From CALBJU01 sp965247125 (lineage in GTDB: Bacteria; Bacteroidota; Rhodothermia; Rhodothermales; UBA10348), in the NCBI GenBank assembly GCA_965247125.1, contig CBDFGO010000002.1, positions 62,001-126,000 of the forward strand: DNA of 64,000 nucleotides. The letters are read 5' to 3'. The position numbers and the translations under genes were made by a program. Positions 24,074-33,206 of the stretch are shown here, piece by piece (within the stretch, counting starts at the first letter, position 1; every line of letters begins with the position of its first letter). A model generated the notes under the pieces. That model was not told the DNA's origin. It ran no database searches and worked only from the letters and a program-made list of their open reading frames with translations.

Positions 24074-25813
24074 ATGAAAATATTTAGTAAAAATCCCGCG
24101 CTGATGCTCTTTTTTGGGATTTTTGTTTTTCAGATGAGCGCCTGTGACTTTCAAGCGGCTGAAGATGCGTTTGACGATTTCAATATTATCATAGGGCTGG
24201 ATCCGATCAACACAGTAGTGAACGGCATCATCGTTGATGCCAGCGATGGTAACCTTGTAAACGCTGAGATGACATTCAGCGGAACTGATGTCGCGACTCT
24301 TATCGATGCCTACAGCGATCCACTTGAGGATCAAAATGTTGAGGACGGATTAATCACGTTTGGCATTCGAAATTCGATCGTTCCCTCCCCTTCAAATCCC
24401 GTTGCGTTTACGGTAACGGCGACGGCAAACGGTTATTTCTCGACGTCGAAAACTATTAGCGTCACCGAGGTGGGAGACGCAGTATTCCAGATAGTGATGG
24501 CACAAAATAATGTGACCGTAAATATTCAGGGCACCGATGGTCAGGTAGACAATCAGATTTCGACCAACTCCACTGGCGTGGTGCAACAAGCCGTGACGGT
24601 TCAGACGCAGTCTCCTTCACCCACGCAAACCCAAGCCCAGGTGATAGTAGTCGTACCAGCAGGCAGTACTCCGGTTACTTCGAACGGTACTCCACTGGTC
24701 GGCCAGATCACCACCCAGTTGCGTGCCTATGATTCTGGAAGCGGACTGGCTGCCCTACCATCTGGAGCCATTACCTCTACAGATGGGACAAATCAAGCCG
24801 TTGCTGGAGCAACATTTTTCAAAATGGAAGATCAGGTTGGGAATGTGGCAGTGAATTTCCAGTCAGGCTCGGGAAAAGGATTCTCGAAGGGGTCTACAAT
24901 TTGTGATGCCAACGATACAAGCATCCTGATGGCGTCAACAGACGCTGCCCTCGTCGGTGCTCTGACTTTGTTGGGAGGTTCTGCGCCTGCAAATGTCTTT
25001 GCTTACCAACCTGCGAACGATACCAATCCGCAGGTCGGTACACTCTCCCTGGCCCTACTTTCAGGTCGTGCTGAAGCTGAAATCTGTCTGGGCACGGTCA
25101 GTCCAAATATTAACACCTCACTTATCACAGATGCGTCGGGTGGAATTATATACACCTTCGCCTTGACGGGAGCTGGAATTTCGACAGGAACGCTGGATAA
25201 CATGGTGACCATCACTAATCCTTCCGGCTCACCGGTAACACCTGAATTCACTCTCGTAGGTCCTGGAATGAATCCTTCGGGAAACAAACTGATTCCAGGT
25301 GTGGGTGGAAGCTTTCCAATCTCGGATCTGGTTGGGGAGACAAATTCAGTGACGGTCTTGGACGGCTCGATCTATGTTCTGACCGCAGACGTTGGTGGAA
25401 CGAGTACGGCGGTCGATATCAGCAATCCGCTGTCCGGCTCGTCGAACTTGAGCCTACCATCCACCTCCAACCTGGTGCTTCTCAACGTAACGGCCTCGGT
25501 TGAGTGCAGTGGCAATCTAGAATTTGACGTTCAGGTTACGGATGAAAGTCTGGACGCAGTGACCGTCTTCTATCGAGCTACAACTCCAGGATCTTCGTGG
25601 ACGCTGTTGCCTGGAAGTGCGATTACCAGCAAGAGCGCAAATCAAAGCAGTATCATCATCACAGGCACAATCAGTCTGCTCGTAAGTACTTTTTACGAGT
25701 TTCGGGGAGTGCTGGGCACGGATTCCTCCGTGACAACGGAGCAAACACCTGCAGCAGCCGGAGCATGGTCAATCACAATGGATCCGAATGATATCGGGTT
25801 CGATTGTTCGTGA
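24074..25813 (+). CDS. Large surface lipoprotein, carboxypeptidase-regulatory-like N-terminus
   Basis: A 579-residue lipoprotein. The signal has lipobox QMSAC (Cys near 24). Residues about 50-140 (TVVNGIIVDASDGNLVNAEM, then FTVTATANGYFSTSKTISVT) match a CarboxypepD_reg-like beta-sandwich. A long Thr/Ser/Gly-rich beta region follows, with few charges and repeated strands (e.g. NVTVNIQGTDGQVDNQISTN). Two late Cys (VECSG, FDCS at the C-terminus) may pair. Probably exposed at the cell surface, perhaps adhesive or structural; the function is not known. It is followed by a strong terminator and pairs with the upstream barrel gene. Confidence 0.75.
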   Translation: MKIFSKNPALMLFFGIFVFQMSACDFQAAEDAFDDFNIIIGLDPINTVVNGIIVDASDGNLVNAEMTFSGTDVATLIDAYSDPLEDQNVEDGLITFGIRNSIVPSPSNPVAFTVTATANGYFSTSKTISVTEVGDAVFQIVMAQNNVTVNIQGTDGQVDNQISTNSTGVVQQAVTVQTQSPSPTQTQAQVIVVVPAGSTPVTSNGTPLVGQITTQLRAYDSGSGLAALPSGAITSTDGTNQAVAGATFFKMEDQVGNVAVNFQSGSGKGFSKGSTICDANDTSILMASTDAALVGALTLLGGSAPANVFAYQPANDTNPQVGTLSLALLSGRAEAEICLGTVSPNINTSLITDASGGIIYTFALTGAGISTGTLDNMVTITNPSGSPVTPEFTLVGPGMNPSGNKLIPGVGGSFPISDLVGETNSVTVLDGSIYVLTADVGGTSTAVDISNPLSGSSNLSLPSTSNLVLLNVTASVECSGNLEFDVQVTDESLDAVTVFYRATTPGSSWTLLPGSAITSKSANQSSIIITGTISLLVSTFYEFRGVLGTDSSVTTEQTPAAAGAWSITMDPNDIGFDCS

Positions 25814-25841
25814 TCTCCTGATCGACGAATTAAACGTCTAT

Positions 25842-25875
25842 AAAGAGAGGGCGGCCGAATGGCCGCCCTCTCTTT
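25842..25875 (+). terminator. Rho-independent terminator after the lipoprotein gene
   Basis: A 15-bp perfect stem, AAAGAGAGGGCGGCC with GGCCGCCCTCTCTTT, loop GAAT, followed by ATTATTTCG. Very strong. Confidence 0.92.
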
Positions 25876-26056
25876 ATTATTTCGTCAAAGGACACACGCT
25901 GTGAGTACTGTTTTGTGAATTCGCACAATTAGTGAAAAAATGTCGTTCGGTTTGGTCGACTGGCGTTTCTATAGATGAGCAAGCACGTGATCCCTCGACG
26001 CCGCCTCAGCGCAAGACCACGAGCCCATCACCCCGTTCACAGTCTTGCTCTGCCTT

Positions 26057-26701
26057 ATGTCTTATCGAACAGAACTTTCCTCGCTCGAGGCACTGGCCTC
26101 GAGTCTGCCCTTCCATCTCGATGAATCGGAACGGGTGAACGAGGCCTTCTCAGCCTACATGTCAGGCCGCCGGAAGAGGCAGAAGGTCGTCGTCGATTTG
26201 TGGACCTACTGCTACGTACGGCGCTATTTCTTGATCAAATTTATCCGTGAAGCCTCGTTCCAGGCTTCCGAGCTAGACGACGTGGTTGAGCGGACCTATA
26301 AGAAAGTGGATTCGAGTAGGGGAGATATTGAGCATCATGAACGATACGCGCAGTGGGTCAGCGTTGTGTGTCGAAATACCTACATCAATTTCGTGTCCCG
26401 GCGTCGGGTCGTAACGGGACTTGAGGCGCGGCATGATCGACCGGTTGAAACCGTCGAGATTCTCGACCTGGATGTAAATGCTGCAGCCCTTCACCTTTCG
26501 CTGGCTCGCGCGATTGAGCGTTTGCCATCCTTCCTTCAGGCTACTGCCAGAATGAAATACATCGAAAATCTCTCGTACGAGGAAATAAGTAGGATTATTG
26601 GGAGACGGGTGCCAACCATCAGATCCTACATACACAAAATATGCTCACGCCTGCGCAAGGACGTTTCGCTGCAGGCTTGGGCGAAGCAGTATCTGGAGTA
26701 G
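26057..26701 (+). CDS. ECF-type sigma factor
   Basis: A 214-residue sigma-70-family regulator, started at MSYRTELSS. The region-2-like part is RYFLIKFIREASFQASELDD with QWVSVVCRNTYINFVSRRR. The sigma-4 part is AIERLPSFLQATARMKYIEN followed by LSYEEISRIIGRRVPTIRSY and IHKICSRLRKD, a clear helix-turn-helix. An N-terminal extension of about 45 residues is unusual for a plain ECF factor. It should direct transcription of a small gene set on an envelope or other signal. The next gene, 62 bases downstream, encodes a membrane protein that may be its partner. Confidence 0.85.
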   Translation: MSYRTELSSLEALASSLPFHLDESERVNEAFSAYMSGRRKRQKVVVDLWTYCYVRRYFLIKFIREASFQASELDDVVERTYKKVDSSRGDIEHHERYAQWVSVVCRNTYINFVSRRRVVTGLEARHDRPVETVEILDLDVNAAALHLSLARAIERLPSFLQATARMKYIENLSYEEISRIIGRRVPTIRSYIHKICSRLRKDVSLQAWAKQYLE

Positions 26702-26763
26702 CGTGGTTATGAACTCTTCAATACGGTGTCTACCCATCAACATGGCAACATCCTTCATACGTC

Positions 26764-27669
26764 ATGCCCCTTCTGCCTGAAAACACGAATAATTCTGGCT
26801 CGAGTAAACGAGCTCGCAAACGGCCGCTTCAGCTTGGAATCCTGCTGAGGGCGGGGCGCTGGCTAGTGGATACCGACAAAGATGAGTCCCAGATGGTCTA
26901 CTGGGCGCTGGATGATCATGCGGTCTCCTTGCGACCTCTCCCACTGGAGTATGCCAACCGGAGATTCAAAAAACGTATTGAAAATGACGAAGAAAAGGCC
27001 CATGCGTGGAGAGAGGTTGAATCCACCATTCTGGCATCAGAAATCGCTCTCGAAACTACCGATGTGAAAGACCATTTTCAGCGGGTGACCGGACACAGCT
27101 TGGAGGATGTAGAAGGCATTAGCATTGTGAAAAAGGTTACTACACCACGGGCAGCTCGAAGGAGATCTCCTGGCCTTGCCTTGGTTGGCCGCAGGGCAAT
27201 AACATCGATTTTCGCCCTTTATCTGGTTACTGTCGGCTTCAGTGGCAAAGAACTTCCACTTCCTCACTCACTGATGGAAGTTGAAGGTCAGGAAATAAGT
27301 TGGTTCGAACTGGGCGAAACGTCACGCGGAGTCGACGAAGAGTGGGAGCTCGAAGTTCGATTCAAATACTACAAGGCGTTCACCCATATGCGCGAGTCAA
27401 GGACATCCATACTTGGATGGTTTCCGGGCTATGAACGCGCCGAGTTGAGCGTCGCTACCGAACTCCTGAAGAACGCTATCGTTTATCAGAGTGTGCGAGA
27501 GGTAGCCTCATCCCGTTCTGTTTTCCTGTTGGCAAGAGCGCACATGCAATTGAACCAGGACGATGAAGCATCGGCCCTTCTACGGATGGTCATCGAACGG
27601 GGCGATGAAGAAGCTGCGAGTGCTTCGAAACTGCGCGTCCAACTGGCCCGCAAACACTCTCGATTCTAG
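26764..27669 (+). CDS. Single-pass membrane protein, possible sigma-factor partner
   Basis: A 301-residue protein encoded just after an ECF sigma gene. The N-terminal 135 residues are soluble and basic. One membrane segment lies near residues 139-159 (GRRAITSIFALYLVTVGFSG). The outer part has two helical-repeat stretches (ELSVATELLKNAIVYQSVRE; SRSVFLLARAHMQLNQDDEA) of TPR type. This topology (inside domain, one span, outside sensing domain) is that of anti-sigma factors, and the position supports it, but I see no ZAS Cys/His motif, so the role is inference. Confidence 0.65.
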   Translation: MPLLPENTNNSGSSKRARKRPLQLGILLRAGRWLVDTDKDESQMVYWALDDHAVSLRPLPLEYANRRFKKRIENDEEKAHAWREVESTILASEIALETTDVKDHFQRVTGHSLEDVEGISIVKKVTTPRAARRRSPGLALVGRRAITSIFALYLVTVGFSGKELPLPHSLMEVEGQEISWFELGETSRGVDEEWELEVRFKYYKAFTHMRESRTSILGWFPGYERAELSVATELLKNAIVYQSVREVASSRSVFLLARAHMQLNQDDEASALLRMVIERGDEEAASASKLRVQLARKHSRF

Positions 27670-27684
27670 TGCTAACGTAACCGG

Positions 27685-28806
27685 TCAGGCGTACGTGTTC
27701 AGCATCACCGGCATGATGAGCATCATCATGTTTTCACCGTCCTTTTGGTGGGCGGGAGTGACGACGCCGGCACGGTTTGGAGAGCTGAATTCAAACAGAA
27801 TGTCTTCTGAATCTATGTTGGTCAAAACTTCTGTCAGATAGGTTGCATTGAAACCAATGACCAGGCTCTCGCCGTCGTAGTCGCAGGAAACGGTTTCATT
27901 GGCCGAACTCGCCCGCTCAAGATCTTCGGCTGAAATGACGACGACATCCTTCTCCACCGAGAGGCGAATCTGATTCGTCATTGTAGAAGAATACAGAGCA
28001 ACTCGCTTCACCGCGGAGAGCATGGTGTCTCGACTCACGGTCATCTTTTTATCGTTGTCGATCGGAATGACAGCCTGATAATTGGGATACGGCTCGTCAA
28101 TGAGGCGTGCCAGGACGCGGGATTCGCCAAAGTCGAATCCCGCATAACCACTGTCCACAGTCAGCGTACAGGAGTCATCCGTTGCCACCTTGGCAGCCAG
28201 TGACATTGCCTTTTCCGGAACGATAAATTCCAGGTCTTCAGATGCGCCAAGATGCTCGAGTTGGAGTTTGACGAGGCGATGTCCGTCCGTCGCGACGGCC
28301 TTTCCGGATTCGCGCGTAATCTGAAAGTAGATTCCCATCATGGCCGGCCGAAGCGCGTCCTTGCTGACGGCGAAGGAGGTCTTGTTGATGGCTCGCTTTA
28401 GTAGAGCGCCATCTGTTTCAACGGTCACGCTGTCACTTAATTCCGGAAGTGCGGGATAATCGGCACCATCGTGTCCAACCATCTTGTAGTGACCCTGATC
28501 GGTATCGAGGGCAACATTGAAGTCGCTATCGGCTCCGAAGCGCACAGGCACGTTCGATAAGGCGCGCAGCGTGTCGATCAGGCGCTTGGCAGGAACAGCG
28601 ATCCGCGTCGGTCCATCCACCTCGACGGCAACATCGATGCGCTGAACGATGGATATTTCCAGGTCTGTGGCGCTCAGCCGTAATTTTCCTCCGTCTTCCT
28701 CAAAAAGGATGCACTCCAGAATAGGAAGGGTGCTCTTCGATGGTACGGCGCCGCTGACGGTTTGCAGGGCCTTGAGAAGTTCAACGCTTGAAGCGGCGAA
28801 TTTCAT
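27685..28806 (-). CDS. dnaN: DNA polymerase III beta sliding clamp
   Basis: A 373-residue clamp that encircles DNA and tethers replicative polymerase. The family start MKFAASSVELLKALQTVSGA is followed by VPSKSTLPILECILFEEDGG and LRLSATDLEISI. The last domain ends LMIMPVMLNTYA, the M-P-M ending that forms the partner-binding groove. Length is usual. It lies 76 bases downstream of dnaA in the same direction, the classic dnaA-dnaN pair. Confidence 0.98.
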   Translation of the reverse strand: MKFAASSVELLKALQTVSGAVPSKSTLPILECILFEEDGGKLRLSATDLEISIVQRIDVAVEVDGPTRIAVPAKRLIDTLRALSNVPVRFGADSDFNVALDTDQGHYKMVGHDGADYPALPELSDSVTVETDGALLKRAINKTSFAVSKDALRPAMMGIYFQITRESGKAVATDGHRLVKLQLEHLGASEDLEFIVPEKAMSLAAKVATDDSCTLTVDSGYAGFDFGESRVLARLIDEPYPNYQAVIPIDNDKKMTVSRDTMLSAVKRVALYSSTMTNQIRLSVEKDVVVISAEDLERASSANETVSCDYDGESLVIGFNATYLTEVLTNIDSEDILFEFSSPNRAGVVTPAHQKDGENMMMLIMPVMLNTYA

Positions 28807-28831
28807 AGTAATATCCCAAGATTGAAATGAT

Positions 28832-28854
28832 GTCGGAAGTTAACATTTTCCGAC
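28832..28854 (-). promoter_or_regulatory. Small hairpin between dnaA and dnaN
   Basis: GTCGGAA and TTCCGAC form a 7-bp stem in the 76-base gap. It could modulate dnaN expression or mRNA processing; there is no T tract, so it is not an obvious terminator. Confidence 0.35.
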
Positions 28855-28882
28855 CTGTCATATCTACTCGATCCGAGGGAAT

Positions 28883-30448
28883 TTATCTACTCCTGAGATC
28901 GATTTTATTCGAAATCTCTTCGATGATCTCCTTGAACTTTGGATCGGTATCCATCTGGTTTTCGACGCTCTGATTGGCGTGAATAACCGTTGAGTGATCC
29001 CGGCCCCCAAAATGCAGGCCAATGGTCTTCAATGAGTGCTGCGTCAGCTTCTTACAGAAGTACATGGCAACCTGACGTGCCTGCACGACTTCTCGCTTGC
29101 GAGTCTTGGCGCGGACCAGATCCTCCTCTATGGTAAAATATTCGCAGACCAACCTTTGAATTTGATCAATGGTCATCGTGACACGCGAATCCGTAATAAG
29201 ATCACGGAGCACATCCTTCGCCAGGGAAAGATCAATGTCTCTATTGTGAAGAGTGCCGTGGGCGAGCAATCGAATCAGAGCTCCTTCAAGCTCACGGATA
29301 TTGGATTTGATGTTGTGAGCAACAAACTCGATGATGTCAGCGCTGATTTCGATTCCGTCTTCAACGGCTTTTCGGCGTAGGATTGCCATGCGGGTTTCGA
29401 ACTCCGGTGGCTGCAGGTCGGCCGAGAGGCCCCACTGGAATCTGGAGAGCAGGCGTTCTTCAATTCCCTTGATGTCACGGGGTGGGCGGTCCGCCGAAAG
29501 AATAATCTGCTTCCCTCCCTGATGCAGCGCATTGAAAATGTGGAAGAACTCTTCCTGGGTCTTTTCCTTTCCACTAAAAAACTGCACGTCGTCAATAACC
29601 AGCAGATCGATCTGGCGATAGAAAAGGGAGAAGTCGCTCACGCGGTTGTTCTGGATAGCCTGCACAAACTCATTCGTGAAGCGCTCGCTGGAAACGTAAA
29701 GAATGTTTGCATCGGGGCGATTTGCGTGCAGGTAGTTGCCTATGGCTTGAATAAGGTGGGTTTTGCCCAGGCCTACCCCTCCGTACAGAAGAAATGGATT
29801 GAAGCTCGTACCGCCCGGTTGCTGGGCAATGGCAAGAGATGCACTTCTAGCCAGTCGATTGCAATCTCCTTCGATGAACCGATCAAACGTATAGTTCGGG
29901 TTCAGGCGTGGATCGATTCGAACTTTCTGAACTCCCGGGATGACAAAGGGGTTGCTGATCGGCGCGGCTACACCTGGGGGGCCAACCGGCACAGGTGTAG
30001 CATATCCGCCAGCCACAGGTGGGCCTGATCCTCGGATATCTGAATACCGCTGTCCGAATTCAAGACCGGGTCCTCCCGACTGAGCTCCTACACCGACTGC
30101 CGGAAGGGGCTGAGGTTCATTTGCCGGTTGCCGGGCCGGAAGCTGCATGACGGTGCCCTCGAAACCTTTCTCTTCGTCGTCTTTCTCGATAACTATATCG
30201 TAGAACAGACGTCCATTGGCTCCCAGTACCTTAGTGATGGTTTTTCGCAGAAGACCGAAGTAGTGCTCTTCCAACCACTCGAAATAAAAACGGCTTGGAA
30301 GTTTGATCGTCAGTTTCTGCAGGGGTCCCTCAGCTTCCAGACGAAGTGCCTTGAGCGGCGAAAACCAGGTTCTGAAACTTTGTCTGCTGACGTTGTCGCG
30401 AATGATTTCGAGACACTCATTCCAGACCTGTTCAGGCGTTTTCTCCAT
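28883..30448 (-). CDS. dnaA: Chromosomal replication initiator DnaA
   Basis: A 521-residue AAA+ initiator that binds oriC and opens DNA. Domain I is residues 1 to about 90 (TPEQVWNECLEIIRDNVSRQ). A Pro/Gly/Gln-rich domain II of about 90 residues is longer than usual. Domain III has Walker A GGVGLGKTHL (about 223-232) and Walker B LLVIDDVQFF. Domain IV carries the signature region VQARQVAMYFCKKLTQHSLK then TIGLHFGGRDHSTVIHA. The start is MEKTPEQVW; three upstream codons open the longest frame. dnaN follows. No strong Shine-Dalgarno. Confidence 0.98.
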   Translation of the reverse strand: MEKTPEQVWNECLEIIRDNVSRQSFRTWFSPLKALRLEAEGPLQKLTIKLPSRFYFEWLEEHYFGLLRKTITKVLGANGRLFYDIVIEKDDEEKGFEGTVMQLPARQPANEPQPLPAVGVGAQSGGPGLEFGQRYSDIRGSGPPVAGGYATPVPVGPPGVAAPISNPFVIPGVQKVRIDPRLNPNYTFDRFIEGDCNRLARSASLAIAQQPGGTSFNPFLLYGGVGLGKTHLIQAIGNYLHANRPDANILYVSSERFTNEFVQAIQNNRVSDFSLFYRQIDLLVIDDVQFFSGKEKTQEEFFHIFNALHQGGKQIILSADRPPRDIKGIEERLLSRFQWGLSADLQPPEFETRMAILRRKAVEDGIEISADIIEFVAHNIKSNIRELEGALIRLLAHGTLHNRDIDLSLAKDVLRDLITDSRVTMTIDQIQRLVCEYFTIEEDLVRAKTRKREVVQARQVAMYFCKKLTQHSLKTIGLHFGGRDHSTVIHANQSVENQMDTDPKFKEIIEEISNKIDLRSR

Positions 30449-31267
30449 GACTAACAATTACTCAGGCAATTCATCGCTGGTGCCTCGAAGTGAGGGGAAT
30501 TGAAGATTTACGGGGTGAAAAACTTCAATTTCGTCATCCAGACACAGGCACTGACCCATCTCACGAGGGCTCAGTTGTTCACGCGTTCTCAACAATGCAA
30601 AATATCAGATCTCCTTGCGGGGCAAGGAGGGCCACTAATGTACACGAATTTCGCTGGTGTGGGCAGAAAAAATACTGAGTGCACGTAAACAATTAATATT
30701 AACGAACATAACGATTGCAGGAGCGCTGGAAAAGTGTTGGAGACCAAAACGGCCCTGTCGTCAAACTGACAAAACAGGGCACTTAATTTCTCACTATTTG
30801 AGAAATACACATGTTGTCAACACTTTTGAACCGCGCCTGGCTGGACGCCTTTCCTGATTCAGATTAAGGACCGATCATAATCAATCGAACCAAAACCGGT
30901 GGGAGAATCCCGGAGAAGCGTTATATGCGTTCGGGCATGCCAACAGTCGAGCGATCGACCAGTTCACGTACCAGAGCATCGGGTTGCGTTCGCACCCAGT
31001 CGGGCGCGAGCGAGACCGCAATTGATTCTAATCACTGGACGCTGAAACGTCAAGTGGATGGGTTCGGATTTCACATATCGAACCGTAAAAACCATAAAAG
31101 ACGAGGTCTCTCCAGACGAGAACTTCACATGCTCTTCTGCAATTCTCCCAGTACCGATGCTTTGCGTTAGGCCCCCATGTCACCGTATCTTAACCCTTCT
31201 GTGTTCGACCGGCTTATAGGTTGGCATAGCACCGCAGTCAGCAAAGCCTATTGGCCCGGAAAAGAAG
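30449..31267. other. Candidate oriC region between dnaA and yceD
   Basis: An 0.8-kb gap without a convincing gene. Replication and translation genes run leftward on its left side and lipid-synthesis genes rightward on its right. It contains an AT-rich patch (AACAATTAATATTAACGAAC, near 30689) and weak 7-of-9 matches to the DnaA box TTATCCACA (TCATCCAGA near 30533, TTGTTCACG near 30575, TTGTCAACA near 30813). No perfect box was found, so this is positional inference. Confidence 0.4.
30752..30780 (-). promoter_or_regulatory. Compound hairpin upstream of dnaA
   Basis: GCCCTGT and ACAGGGC enclose a second stem GTCA-AAC-TGAC. It lies about 300 bases upstream of the dnaA start, in the candidate origin. 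It may be a terminator, an operator or an origin structure. Confidence 0.4.
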
Positions 31268-31771
31268 ATGCTAAAGATTGACATCCGTTCCCTCGCGGCT
31301 GGTGTCCATGAAATGGACCTCAGTCCGACATCGGAGGATATCGATGTCGAGAGTGATAAATTCGCGAACCTTCGCGCGCTTATCAGACTCGATATTACGA
31401 GCAACAGAATTTTTGCGCAGATCAAAGTATCTGCCATTGCTTCGCTGGTGTGCGACCGCACGCTGGTAGAATTCGATCAACCGGTCTGGGGCTCTCACGC
31501 GGTGTTCTATGTGCCTCCTGGAGACATCGATTCAGAAAGCGAGAACGATGACTTTCTTCCGCTGAAAGCGGGAGCAGAGGAAATTGATCTCACCGACATA
31601 GTGAGGGATACGTTGTTTCTTTCGGTGCCAATTAAAAAAATTGCACCAAGAGCGAAGGACGAAGACATTCCAGCCTCTTTTGGAGAGCCAACGGAATCGG
31701 ATATCGATCCAAGATGGAGAGTACTTGAAAGTCTTCGTTCCGAATCCGACGGCGAATCCAGCAACACATAG
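31268..31771 (+). CDS. YceD/DUF177 family protein
   Basis: A 167-residue cytoplasmic protein of the YceD family, nearly always encoded just before rpmF, as here (30 bases). Family signs are VSAIASLVCDRTLVEFDQPV, a V.C.R...EF..P strand pattern, and the acidic stretch EEIDLTDIVRDTLFLSVPIK followed by I APRAKDED. The C-terminal CxxC-like tail of some members is absent. The role is linked to 23S rRNA/ribosome assembly in some bacteria and plants, but is not settled. Confidence 0.88.
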   Translation: MLKIDIRSLAAGVHEMDLSPTSEDIDVESDKFANLRALIRLDITSNRIFAQIKVSAIASLVCDRTLVEFDQPVWGSHAVFYVPPGDIDSESENDDFLPLKAGAEEIDLTDIVRDTLFLSVPIKKIAPRAKDEDIPASFGEPTESDIDPRWRVLESLRSESDGESSNT

Positions 31772-31801
31772 ATGATTTAGCAAACGCATCAAGGTAGCAT
31801 A

Positions 31802-31993
31802 ATGGCTAACCCAAAACGTAAGAATTCTAAAGCGCGTACGCGTAAGCGCCGCTCCACCTACTACAATCGGTTGAGTGCGCCCACGACGATGGAATGCCCC
31901 AACTGTAGTGAAACGAAGCTCCTCCACAGGGCATGCCCGAACTGCGGCCATTATCGGGGTCGCGCTGTGGTCGAAAGGGAAAGCGCAGGATGA
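31802..31993 (+). CDS. rpmF: 50S ribosomal protein L32
   Basis: A 63-residue basic protein. The N-terminus MANPKRKNSKARTRKRR is followed by a zinc-ribbon with MECPNCSE and RACPNCGHYRG, two CxxC pairs. AAGGTAGCATA precedes the ATG. First member of the rpmF-plsX-fabH-fabD-fabG string, the conserved ribosome-lipid cluster of many bacteria. Confidence 0.97.
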   Translation: MANPKRKNSKARTRKRRSTYYNRLSAPTTMECPNCSETKLLHRACPNCGHYRGRAVVERESAG

Positions 31994-32138
31994 TACTTCC
32001 ATCCGGACCGGGGCGATCCATCCAGAAAGGGTGATCGCTACTTTCGGTCAGGAGGAAGATCGTATCATTGGATAGAAATCGAGGGGCCTGTGCATGCCCC
32101 GGACCGATTTTTAAACCCACTAGCCAGAAGGATTCCCC

Positions 32139-33140
32139 ATGCCCACACGTATTGCGGTTGATGCAATGGGTGGTGATAACGCCCCCAAAGCAGTCGTGGA
32201 AGGGGCAGCTCTGGCTGTAAGTGAGCGAAAGGGAGAATTGGAGCTGTTTCTGACCGGTATTGAAGGTCACATCTCTCCTCATGTCGCCGGATTGGATGCT
32301 GAGATTCGAAGCGCGATCCATGTGGTGCATGCCCCCGATGTAATCGGGATGGATGAGTCTCCTGCCTCTGCGATAAAAACCAAACGTGGCTCTTCCATCC
32401 ACCTCGGAATGGGCCTCTGCGTGAGCGGAAAGGCTGATGGATTTGTGTCAGCTGGAAATACGGGTGCCGTCATGGCGGGAGCACTCTTCATCATTGGTCG
32501 CCTGCCGGGCGTGTCAAGACCCTCGGTGATCGGCTACTTTCCGACTCTCAAGGGTACAGCACTAGTGCTTGATGTCGGAACCAACGTAGGCTGCAAGCCT
32601 GAACACCTGGTACAGTTTGCGAAAATGGGTGCGGTCTACGTAGAAAAAATTCTGGGTGCAAAGAAAGCGTCCGTTGGTCTGCTGAATGTTGGTGAGGAAC
32701 CTGGAAAGGGAGATGAGTTGGCCAAGAAAGCCTATGAAGCTTTGAGCGCAGAGAGTGATATTCATTTTGTGGGCAATATTGAAGGCCGTGACATCATGAA
32801 TCACGCTGCCGATGTGATCGTCTGTGATGGTTTTGTCGGAAATATTGTCCTCAAATTCGGTGAAAGCGTCGCTTCGGTATTGCCGAAGATGATTGGAGCC
32901 GAAATGCAGCGTCTGGACATGAGTCAAGAGCACCAGGGCGTAGTTGCGAAAGCTCTTTCTGGAGTGCGTGCTCGGTTCGACTACAAGGAATTTGGCGGCG
33001 CACCCCTCCTTGGAGTGAATGGTACCGTCTTTATCGGACACGGCGGCTCTGATGGATATGCATTCAAGAACCTTATTCTGGCAGCAGATACGATGATTAA
33101 AGGCGGTGTTTCTGAATCTATCACAGAGGTTCTCAGTTGA
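32139..33140 (+). CDS. plsX: Phosphate acyltransferase PlsX
   Basis: A 333-residue enzyme that turns acyl-ACP into acyl-phosphate for phospholipid synthesis. The start is RIAVDAMGGDNAPKAVVEGA. Other signatures are SSIHLGMGLCVSGKADGFVS with AGNTGAVMAGAL, and DVIVCDGFVGNIVLKFGESV; the C-terminal part has GAPLLGVNGTVFIGHGGSDG. Length usual. Peripheral at the inner membrane. It is followed by fabH after 66 bases. Confidence 0.97.
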   Translation: MPTRIAVDAMGGDNAPKAVVEGAALAVSERKGELELFLTGIEGHISPHVAGLDAEIRSAIHVVHAPDVIGMDESPASAIKTKRGSSIHLGMGLCVSGKADGFVSAGNTGAVMAGALFIIGRLPGVSRPSVIGYFPTLKGTALVLDVGTNVGCKPEHLVQFAKMGAVYVEKILGAKKASVGLLNVGEEPGKGDELAKKAYEALSAESDIHFVGNIEGRDIMNHAADVIVCDGFVGNIVLKFGESVASVLPKMIGAEMQRLDMSQEHQGVVAKALSGVRARFDYKEFGGAPLLGVNGTVFIGHGGSDGYAFKNLILAADTMIKGGVSESITEVLS

Positions 33141-33206
33141 TGCCTTTGAAGACGTCCAGACTGTGCGCCGTCGCAGGACCCGATTTTCAACCACCCCACA
33201 AATGAC

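Noticed and set aside
30925..31170. ORF of 81 residues in the dnaA-yceD gap
   Set aside because: Ser/Arg-rich, unlike a real protein, and without a ribosome site.
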